Origin: Nemertoderma westbladi
Lineage: Eukaryota; Xenacoelomorpha; Nemertodermatida; Nemertodermatidae
Assembly: GCA_032718475.1 (NCBI GenBank)
Contig: JAUCBJ010006039.1
Location: forward strand, 21,680-85,679
Direction of reading: 5' to 3'
Length of the DNA: 64,000 nt
The notes below the pieces were generated by a model. The model was not told where the DNA came from. It saw nothing but the letters and a program-made list of their open reading frames with translations, and made no database searches. Position numbers and translations under genes: made by a program. Numbering within the stretch: position 1 is the first letter of the stretch; every line of letters starts with the position of its first letter. Below, in pieces: positions 49,701 to 56,906 of this stretch.

Positions 49701-52700
49701 GGGGCAGTCTGAATTTGGGATGGAACTGGTTTGTATTGGTTGAAATATAACCAATCATATAAGTAGAGGAGCAGTCTGAATTTGGGATGGAACTGGTTTG
49801 TATTGGTTGAAATATAACCAATCATATAAGTAGAGGAGCAGTCTGAATTTGGGATGGAACTCCATTTTAATGGTTGAAATATAACCAATCATATAAGTAG
49901 AGGGGCAGTCTGAATTTGGGATGGAACTGCATTGTATTGGTTGAAATATAACCAATCATATAAGTAGAGGGGCAGTCTGAATTTGGGATGGAACTGCATT
50001 GTATTGGTTGAAATATAACCAATCATATAAGTAGAGGAGCAGTCTGAATTTGGGATGGAACTCCATTTTAATGGTTGAAATATAACCAATCATATAAGTA
50101 GAGGGGCAGTCTGAATTTGGGATGGAACTGCATTGTATTGGTTGAAATATAACCAATCATATAAGTAGAGGGGCAGTCTGAATTTGGGATGGAACTGCAT
50201 TGTATTGGTTGAAATATAACCAATCATATAAGTAGAGCGGCAGTCTGAATTTGGGATGGAACTGCATTGTATTGGTTGAAATATAACCAATCATATAAGT
50301 AGAGGAGCAGTCTGAATTTGGGATGGAACTCCATTTTAATGGTTGAAATATAACCAATCATATAAGTAGAGGGGCAGTCTGAATTTGGGATGGAACTGCA
50401 TTGTATTGGTTGAAATATAACCAATCATATAAGTAGAGGGGCAGTCTGAATTTGGGATGGAACTGCATTGTATTGGTTGAAATATAACCAATCATATAAG
50501 TAGAGGAGCAGTCTGAATTTGGGATGGAACTGCATTGTATTGGTTGAAATATAACCAATCATATAAGTAGAGGGGCAGTCTGAATTTGGGATGGAACTGC
50601 ATTGTATTGGTTGAAATATAACCAATCATATAAGTAGAGGAGCGGTCTGAATTTGGGATGGAACTGCATTGTATTGGTTGAAATATAACCAATCATATAA
50701 GTAGAGGAGCAGTCTGAATTTGGGATGGAACTCCATTTTAATGGTTGAAATATAACCAATCATATAAGTAGAGGGGCAGTCTGAATTTGGGATGGAACTG
50801 CATTGTATTGGTTGAAATATAACCAATCATATAAGTAGAGGGGCAGTCTGAATTTGGGATGGAACTGCATTGTATTGGTTGAAATATAACCAATCATATA
50901 AGTAGAGGAGCAGTCTGAATTTGGGATGGAACTCCATTTTAATGGTTGAAATATAACCAATCATATAAGTAGAGGGGCAGTCTGAATTTGGGATGGAACT
51001 GCATTGTATTGGTTGAAATATAACCAATCATATAAGTAGAGGAGCAGTCTGAATTTGGGATGGAACTCCATTTTAATGGTTGAAATATAACCAATCATAT
51101 AAGTAGAGGGGCAGTCTGAATTTGGGATGGAACTGCATTGTATTGGTTGAAATATAACCAATCATATAAGTAGAGGGGCAGTCTGAATTTGGGATGGAAC
51201 TGCATTGTATTGGTTGAAATATAACCAATCATATAAGTAGAGGGGCAGTCTGAATTTGGGATGGAACTGCATTGTATTGGTTGAAATATAACCAATCATA
51301 TAAGTAGAGGAGCGGTCTGAATTTGGGATGGAACTGCATTGTATTGGTTGAAATATAACCAATCATATAAGTAGAGGAGCAGTCTGAATTTGGGATGGAA
51401 CTCCATTTTAATGGTTGAAATATAACCAATCATATAAGTAGAGGGGCAGTCTGAATTTGGGATGGAACTGCATTGTATTGGTTGAAATATAACCAATCAT
51501 ATAAGTAGAGGAGCAGTCTGAATTTGGGATGGAACTGCATTGTATTGGTTGAAATATAACCAATCATATAAGTAGAGGGGCAGTCTGAATTTGGGATGGA
51601 ACTGCATTGTATTGGTTGAAATATAACCAATCATATAAGTAGAGGAGCAGTCTGAATTTGGGATGGAACTCCATTTTAATGGTTGAAATATAACCAATCA
51701 TATAAGTAGAGGGGCAGTCTGAATTTGGGATGGAACTGCATTGTATTGGTTGAAATATAACCAATCATATAAGTAGAGCGGCAGTCTGAATTTGGGATGG
51801 AACTGCATTGTATTGGTTGAAATATAACCAATCATATAAGTAGAGGGGCAGTCTGAATTTGGGATAGAACTGCATTGTATTGGTTGAAATATAACCAATC
51901 ATATAAGTAGAGCGGCAGTCTGAATTTGGGATGGAACTGCATTGTATTGGTTGAAATATAACCAATCATATAAGTAGAGGGGCAGTCTGAATTTGGGATA
52001 GAACTGCATTGTATTGGTTGAAATATAACCAATCATATAAGTAGAGGGGCAGTCTGAATTTGGGATGGAACTGCATTGTATTGGTTGAAATATAACCAAT
52101 CATATAAGTAGAGGGGCAGTCTGAATTTGGGATGGAACTGCATTGTATTGGTTGAAATATAACCAATCATATAAGTAGAGGAGCAGTCTGAATTTGGGAT
52201 GGAACTGCATTGTATTGGTTGAAATATAACCAATCATATAAGTAGAGGAGCAGTCTGAATTTGGGATGGAACTGCATTGTATTGGTTGAAATATAACCAA
52301 TCATATAAGTAGAGGGGCAGTCTGAATTTGGGATGGAACTGCATTGTATTGGTTGAAATATAACCAATCATATAAGTAGAGGGGCAGTCTGAATTTGGGA
52401 TGGAACTGCATTGTATTGGTTGAAATATAACCAATCATATAAGTAGAGGAGCAGTCTGAATTTGGGATGGAACTGCATTGTATTGGTTGAAATATAACCA
52501 ATCATATAAGTAGAGGGGCAGTCTGAATTTGGGATGGAACTGCATTGTATTGGTAGAAATATAACCAATCATATAAGTAGAGGGGCAGTCTGAATTTGGG
52601 ATGGAACTGCATTGTATTGGTTGAAATATAACCAATCATATAAGTAGAGGAGCAGTCTGAATTTGGGATGGAACTGCATTGTATTGGTTGAAATATAACC

Positions 52701-55700
52701 AATCATATAAGTAGAGGAGCAGTCTGAATTTGGGATGGAACTGCATTGTATTGGTTGAAATATAACCAATCATATAAGTAGAGGAGCAGTCTGAATTTGG
52801 GATGGAACTGCATTGTATTGGTTGAAATATAACCAATCATATAAGTAGAGGAGCAGTCTGAATTTGGGATGGAACTGCATTGTATTGGTAGAAATATAAC
52901 CAATCATATAAGTAGAGGGGCAGTCTGAATTTGGGATGGAACTGCATTGTATTGGTAGAAATATAACCAATCATATAAGTAGAGGGGCAGTCTGAATTTG
53001 GGATGGAACTGCATTGTATTGGTTGAAATATAACCAATCATATAAGTAGAGGGGCAGTCTGAATTTGGGATGGACCTGCATTGTAATGGTTGAAATATAA
53101 CCAATCATATAAGTAGAGGGGCAGTCTGAATTTGGGATGGAACTGCATTGTATTGGTTGAAATATAACCAATCATATAAGTAGAGGGGCAGTCTGAATTT
53201 GGGATGGAACTGCATTGTATTGGTTGAAATATAACCAATCATATAAGTAGAGGAGCAGTCTGAATTTGGGATGGACCTGCATTGTATTGGTTGAAATATA
53301 ACCAATCATATAAGTAGAGGAGCAGTCTGAATTTGGGATGGAACTGCATTGTATTGGTTGAAATATAACCAATCATATAAGTAGAGGAGCAGTCTGAATT
53401 TGGGATAGAACTGCATTGTATTGGTAGAAATATAACCAATCATATAAGTAGAGGAGCAGTCTGAATTTGGGATGGAACTGCATTGTATTGGTTGAAATAT
53501 AACCAATCATATAAGTAGAGGAGCAGTCTGAATTTGGGATGGAACTGCATTGTATTGGTTGAAATATAACCAATCATATAAGTAGAGGAGCAGTCTGAAT
53601 TTGGGATGGAACTGCATTGTATTGGTTGAAATATAACCAATCATATAAGTAGAGGAGCAGTCTGAATTTGGGATGGAACTGCATTGTATTGGTTGAAATA
53701 TAACCAATCATATAAGTAGAGGGGCAGTCTGAATTTGGGATGGAACTGCATTGTATTGGTTGAAATATAACCAATCATATAAGTAGAGGAGCAGTCTGAA
53801 TTTGGGATGGACCTGCATTGTAATGGTTGAAATATAACCAATCATATAAGTAGAGGAGCAGTCTGAATTTGGGATGGAACTGCATTGTATTGGTTGAAAT
53901 ATAACCAATCATATAAGTAGAGGAGCAGTCTGAATTTGGGATGGAACTGCATTGTATTGGTTGAAATATAACCAATCATATAAGTAGAGGAGCAGTCTGA
54001 ATTTGGGATGGAACTGCATTGTATTGGTTGAAATATAACCAATCATATAAGTAGAGGGGCAGTCTGAATTTGGGATGGAACTGCATTGTATTGGTAGAAA
54101 TATAACCAATCATATAAGTAGAGGAGCAGTCTGAATTTGGGATAGAACTGCATTGTATTGGTTGAAATATAACCAATCATATAAGTAGAGGGGCAGTCTG
54201 AATTTGGGATGGAACTGCATTGTATTGGTAGAAATATAACCAATCATATAAGTAGAGGAGCAGTCTGAATTTGGGATGGAACTGCATTGTATTGGTTGAA
54301 ATATAACCAATCATATAAGTAGAGGAGCAGTCTGAATTTGGGATAGAACTGCATTGTATTGGTTGAAATATAACCAATCATATAAGTAGAGGAGCAGTCT
54401 GAATTTGGGATGGAACTGCATTGTATTGGTTGAAATATAACCAATCATATAAGTAGAGGAGCAGTCTGAATTTGGGATGGAACTGCATTGTATTGGTTGA
54501 AATATAACCAATCATATAAGTAGAGGAGCAGTCTGAATTTGGGATAGAACTGCATTGTATTGGTTGAAATATAACCAATCATATAAGTAGAGGGGCAGTC
54601 TGAATTTGGGATGGAACTGCATTGTATTGGTAGAAATATAACCAATCATATAAGTAGAGGAGCAGTCTGAATTTGGGATGGAACTGCATTGTATTGGTTG
54701 AAATATAACCAATCATATAAGTAGAGGAGCAGTCTGAATTTGGGATGGAACTGCATTGTATTGGTTGAAATATAACCAATCATATAAGTAGAGGAGCAGT
54801 CTGAATTTGGGATGGAACTGCATTGTATTGGTTGAAATATAACCAATCATATAAGTAGAGGGGCAGTCTGAATTTGGGATGGAGCTGCATTGTATTGGTT
54901 GAAATATAATCAGAAAGTAATTATCTTCAAAATTTAGGGGTCATCTCCTTCATCATAAGACCTAACCCTAGCCTACCCCTAATTTAAATGTAGTGACAGT
55001 AAAAGATAGAATTGGGAATACTACTGCTGCAATGGAAAACATTAAACCAAAATCATAAAATTCAATAAAATCATCCACGTTGCCCCAACGCTTAAGTGTC
55101 AACTCGAATTAATTATAAGCAAAATCCGAACAGATGTCTTCCCTCACAGAAATTCAGTCTGAGGTTTTAAAACATATTGGCCAGGTATAATCTGGTCAAA
55201 GGATTATATTCAATAATTTGGGAATGCCAGGTGGTTTTCACTTTAGGCAATTCGTCCTCTAGCGGTAATCTGGAGAACTGATGATGGAGTAGTGTCTTCA
55301 AAAAGACGCCGCTGATGGTCGACTACACAGCCAAGTTTCGGTCGCACCGGCGGTGAGTATCAAATTAAACAAAGTCACACCGGCGGTGAGTATCAAATTA
55401 AACAAAGTCACACCGGCGGTGAGTATCAAATTATACAAAGTCACACCGGCGGTGAGTATCAAATTAAACAAAGTCACACCGGCGGTGAGTATCAAATTAT
55501 ACAAAGTTCCTCGTTTAATTATTTCCGACTTATTAATTTAATATGATTATTTATTTGCAGGATCCGGAATTGGTTCCGAACTTTACGGTTGTTCGCGAGA
55601 AGATGCGGGTTGTTGGACAGATCCACGACAAGGATCAACTCGGACCTCATCTATCGAAACTGTGTGAGACGGTTCCCACTTACAGGTAAGTCTCTCAGCC

Positions 55701-56237
55701 TTTTGCTCTAAGACGCTATTTACTATTTAACAGCAGGTTGTTTTTGTAGCTAAAGTAGAAAACTTTTAAAGTTATTTATGTTTCACTGTTTTAAATTATC
55801 GAAAGTCCAGATTGGAAAATGAATTTCAGTCAATTGAACTTCGTAACAAAGTGTACTAAACACAAACTTTTTCTGAATTAATGGCTCAAGATGACCAAAT
55901 ACAATAAATATGTTTAATGGGGTTAAATTGATTTAATTTAAAACATTAAGGGAAAAGTGTCGGTGTTTTATAACCAAAACAATAAAGAAGCGCCCACTAT
56001 TTAGCTTTTCTATGTTCTCCCAGCTTGATGGAAGTGACCGAGGACGAGTTGCCGATAGTGGCGGACTCGATGCCGGGACTCGTCGTCAACGAGGATCTCT
56101 TCGAGGAGAAGGATTCCCAGGAGGTTGTCTACGAGATGCCGGAACCGGTGGCGCGTCGACGTCGATCAGCTGATCTGGGCCGCGCTATGCGATTCCGGTA
56201 CTCGGACGCGGCCATCCACGTTGTAGAACTAGTGTAG
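19487..56237 (+). CDS. ITM2: ITM2/BRI family type II membrane protein (5' partial, five exons)
   Basis: Joined exons 19487-19702, 25463-25631, 25940-26090, 55561-55685 and 56024-56237 give 290 codons plus TAG, in phase throughout (1,2,0,2). Order: cytosolic tail; membrane segment (about 29-52, ALTILLGLSALIVIVMCLSG); lumenal linker; BRICHOS with HDFNRELTAYRDF (137-149), C154 and C213; acidic linker; RRRR (264-267); 23-residue tail. From C154 to C213 it aligns without gaps to vertebrate ITM2B, including PP, E, M, I, D, LG and LC positions. ITM2B is a Golgi/surface type II protein whose BRICHOS domain acts as an anti-amyloid chaperone and whose C-terminal peptide is released by furin. Here both peptide cysteines are missing. 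The first exon with the start codon was not located. Family is confident; orthology to a particular ITM2 is not implied. Confidence 0.9.
19867..20906. repeat. 40-bp tandem array, about 26 units
   Basis: The unit is of the type gaccccgccctgtctgacgg followed by cctccatccccggaaccatg. Positions 17-20 vary (cggc, ctgt, aggc). Because 40 is not a multiple of 3 and the minus strand has no stops, the array is open in all three minus frames, giving overlapping false ORFs of 365 and 356 residues. Confidence 0.95.
20907..21161. other. AT-rich spacer between arrays
   Basis: No repeat or gene was seen. Confidence 0.5.
21162..25090. repeat. 47-bp tandem array, about 84 units
   Basis: The unit begins cgttagcagttgagaaggac and ends ttcttccccaac. 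Homogeneity is very high. The recurrent variants are cctcaac for cccaac, cattag for cgttag, and a few ttcgcag or agaactg units. Within a unit GTTG..GAAG can pair with CTTC..CAAC, so each repeat can form an imperfect hairpin with a GC-rich loop (ctgcgagcgcc). Confidence 0.97.
25229..25408. repeat. 21-bp tandem array, 8-9 units
   Basis: The unit is ggatctgggatccacggaga plus t, with each copy carrying a GGATCC or near match. It is open on both strands because 21 is divisible by 3. It lies immediately before the ITM2-like exon at 25463. Confidence 0.93.
25463..25631 (+). CDS. ITM2: ITM2-like exon: lumenal linker
   Basis: The acceptor is tttatcgcag. The exon reads (D)VYGKMVSLPDGK .. PFQNYFVEHFEVSDDLEKIDVQPPDI. 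The DVY start and the acidic E-rich strand match the corresponding part of ITM2 proteins between the membrane segment and BRICHOS, at similar length. The donor is atcag|GTTAGG (25632). Its phase 2 end joins to C of the next exon to give Ser128. Without splicing the frame stops at 25713. Confidence 0.82.
25632..25939 (+). other. ITM2-like intron of 308 bp
   Basis: GTTAGG to ttgttacag. It contains a chance ATG ORF with a signal-peptide-like start (25831) that crosses the next exon in the wrong frame. Confidence 0.75.
25940..26090 (+). CDS. ITM2: ITM2-like exon: BRICHOS domain, first half
   Basis: The acceptor is ttattgttacag. Residues 129-178 include VWIWHDFNRELTAYRDF, then NECYVRSLD with the first BRICHOS cysteine (C154), then KPPTTMIDLLKLLQ. 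The HDFN..LTAY...CYV..L pattern and the later PP..LLxLL are ITM2 hallmarks. The exon ends in phase 0 at cag|GTTATT. Confidence 0.93.
26385..27392. mobile_element. hAT-like nonautonomous element, 1,008 bp
   Basis: The termini begin TAGAGTTGAAACAG and, on the other strand, TAGAGTTGCAACAG; the 22-base terminal inverted repeats have one mismatch. They are flanked by a perfect 8-bp duplication ATATTTAG (26377-26384 and 27393-27400). An 8-bp duplication and a TAGAG start fit the hAT superfamily. No transposase ORF is present. Internal subterminal ggtctccgg motifs occur near both ends. Confidence 0.8.
27401..27783. other. Unique AT-rich spacer
   Basis: No gene or repeat was recognised. It separates the hAT-like element from the first partial satellite unit. 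Confidence 0.5.
27831..28541. mobile_element. TTAA-target DNA transposon derivative, 711 bp
   Basis: Both ends read ggggggggtacaccatttt inward, a perfect 19-bp terminal inverted repeat. The flanks are TTAA at 27827-27830 and 28542-28545. The flanking bases rejoin into a normal satellite unit of the variant actccattttaatggttg, which exists uninterrupted at about 49860 and later. TTAA duplication is shared by piggyBac and Kolobok; the ends do not settle which. No transposase ORF. Confidence 0.85.
30000..30950. repeat. 53-bp array, left arm of foldback element
   Basis: About 17 units of the type ggatccggaatggagtgtaa then aacacggattttcgttaatt. The outermost part is irregular GGATCC-rich repeats. 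The last inner units carry the variant gggaaggggtgtaaaacgcg. Confidence 0.9.
30960..31110. repeat. Short direct repeats inside foldback element
   Basis: Copies of ttaatgagggacacaa and gggggacaccttaatag recur four to six times next to the left arm. Confidence 0.65.
31376..31383 (+). promoter_or_regulatory. TATA-like box of foldback mini-gene
   Basis: TATTTAAG lies 80 bases before the ATG at 31463, inside the single-copy centre of the foldback element. It is the best promoter candidate for the small ORF. Inferred from motif and position only. Confidence 0.3.
31463..31645 (+). CDS. 60-residue acidic-to-basic ORF in foldback element
   Basis: ATG at 31463, TAA at 31643-31645. The product starts MDDSDDFVKVPFTGF and ends in a Lys/Arg-rich tail (KKKTRKVSKPRKVTKEQ), with Ser-Pro motifs between. 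It is the only protein-like ORF in the single-copy centre. The stop codon lies inside an AATAAA hexamer (31641-31646), so a very compact transcription unit is possible. It could be the first exon of a lost transposase, a regulatory peptide, or a captured fragment. No domain is recognised. Confidence 0.45.
   Translation: MDDSDDFVKVPFTGFVIPSPTNDTAIVEPLELTTQTSCTPSPEKKKTRKVSKPRKVTKEQ
31741..33130. repeat. 53-bp array, right arm of foldback element
   Basis: About 25 units of the reverse complement of the left arm (aatccgtgttttacactcca then ttccggatcc). The right arm is longer than the left. Its typical units differ from the left consensus (aataaaacttgg and aacgtaaatc), so each arm has been homogenised separately. 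Confidence 0.9.
54910..55342. other. Unique intronic spacer
   Basis: AT-rich sequence after the satellite. Near 55298 gtgtctt-caaa-aagacgc can form a 7-bp hairpin. No gene was seen. Confidence 0.45.
55343..55510. repeat. 33-bp tandem array, 5 units, each with a donor-like site
   Basis: The unit is gcggtgagtatcaaattaaa followed by caaagtcacaccg. Every unit contains GGTGAGTAT, a strong match to the 5' splice donor consensus. The array ends 50 bases before the next exon. Confidence 0.93.
55561..55685 (+). CDS. ITM2: ITM2-like exon: BRICHOS domain, second half
   Basis: The acceptor is tatttgcag, phase 0. It encodes DPELVPNFTVVREKM.. through HDKDQLGPHLSKLCETVPTY, with the second BRICHOS cysteine (C213) 59 residues after the first, as in vertebrate ITM2B. 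The conserved P, E, M, I, D, LG, LC and TY positions all align. The donor tacag|GTAAGT is a perfect consensus. Confidence 0.94.
55686..56023 (+). other. ITM2-like intron of 338 bp
   Basis: GTAAGT to ttctcccag. It contains a partial copy of the taaccaaaacaataaa dispersed repeat about 35 bases before the acceptor. Confidence 0.85.
56024..56237 (+). CDS. ITM2: ITM2-like last exon: acidic linker, furin site, 23-residue peptide
   Basis: The acceptor is tatgttctcccag. The first base completes Ser220. An acidic linker (EVTEDELPIVAD, NEDLFEEKDSQE) leads to ARRRR (R264-R267), a furin-type site. Then come exactly 23 residues beginning SADLGRAMRF and ending HVVELV before TAG at 56235-56237. Vertebrate ITM2B also releases 23 residues, with cysteines at peptide positions 5 and 22; here they are Gly and Leu. 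The linker from C213 to the cleavage site is 54 residues, against about 20 in ITM2B. Confidence 0.92.
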
Positions 56238-56906
56238 ACTAGCCAACTACTGGCTATCCGCCGTATAACCGGCTACTTATATTCCCCAACTGTATTTATT
56301 TATTTTATGTAATCAGAAAGACTTTATTGCTCAACTAAGAATGTTTCTTATCGAATTATTATAATTCCGATTGGCGATGTAGTTTATATAAAAATCCGTA
56401 GGATTTCTCACCTTACCTACCAACTGCGCTGACTATCTATATTCTGGTAGAATTCGGCTGAGGTCATTATTGTGGGTTTCTTTAGCAACCTGTACGACGG
56501 CGGCGGTGTATCTCCAGATATTTATTTCCACCAAATTTCTTTGAATTAGTAGATTTAAATAACACGCGGATCGTCTATAATTCTATTTATTATAGTTCCA
56601 ATTTGCTCTGAAGTTAAGATCTTCTGTATTTATTACTGTTTTTGCTACATGTATCCGCGCCGTCTGGTAATACCCAGCATCACCCTGCTGGCCATTATTA
56701 AGCGAAATATCTGCGTATTATTTATGTTACAATGTAATTAATTCAACAATTAATTATCCTATACTGTGCACATGAGTGTGGGGGGGGGGGGGGTAATACT
56801 CGTATTTGGTGTATTAATTAGGTTTATTTGACGTGTATTAATTAATTAATTAATTAATTAATTACAATATAAATCAAATGGTTATCATTGGCTGTAGTTA
56901 TTTCCC
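56238..56906 (+). other. ITM2-like 3' flank/UTR
   Basis: AT-rich sequence after the stop codon. No canonical AATAAA lies between the stop and the 42-bp array. Variant TATAAA (56387-56392) and AATATA (about 56866) are present. A G15 tract (about 56778-56793) and an (AATT)n run (about 56836-56863) also occur. Confidence 0.5.

Larger units (their letters stand above)
27784..54909. repeat. 67-bp satellite, about 346 units, interrupted twice
   Basis: Blocks at 27784-27830, 28542-29979 and 33139-54909. The unit starts catataagtagaggagcagt and ends gaaatataaccaat. Common variants are gagg[a/g]gcag, gat[a/g]gaac, ggt[t/a]gaaat and gta[t/a]tgg. Each unit has 7-base inverted arms (attggtt / aaccaat) around a 7-base loop and one AACCAATCA matching the NF-Y consensus. 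Since 3 x 67 = 201, the minus strand yields a false 66-residue ORF starting at every unit. Confidence 0.98.
26091..55560 (+). other. ITM2-like intron of 29.5 kb, mostly satellite
   Basis: The intron separates the two halves of the BRICHOS domain. In order it holds about 290 bp of unique DNA, a hAT-like MITE, about 390 bp of unique DNA, the 67-bp satellite with two nested transposons, about 430 bp of unique DNA, and the 33-bp array. It closes with atttgcag. Confidence 0.85.

Noticed and set aside
28564-54846. Hundreds of 66-residue minus-strand ORFs
   Set aside because: One per 67-bp satellite unit; each simply spans three units until the recurring stop.
26170-55105. Shared 15-mer ttaagtgtcaactcg at 26172 and 55094 near both ends of the large intron
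   Set aside because: A single shared 15-mer is expected by chance in a window of this size, and flanks do not match.
55268-55320. Second hammerhead candidate (ctgatgatgg near 55276)
   Set aside because: A CUGAUGA-like box and a hairpin are present, but the GAAA core and a closing stem I are missing.
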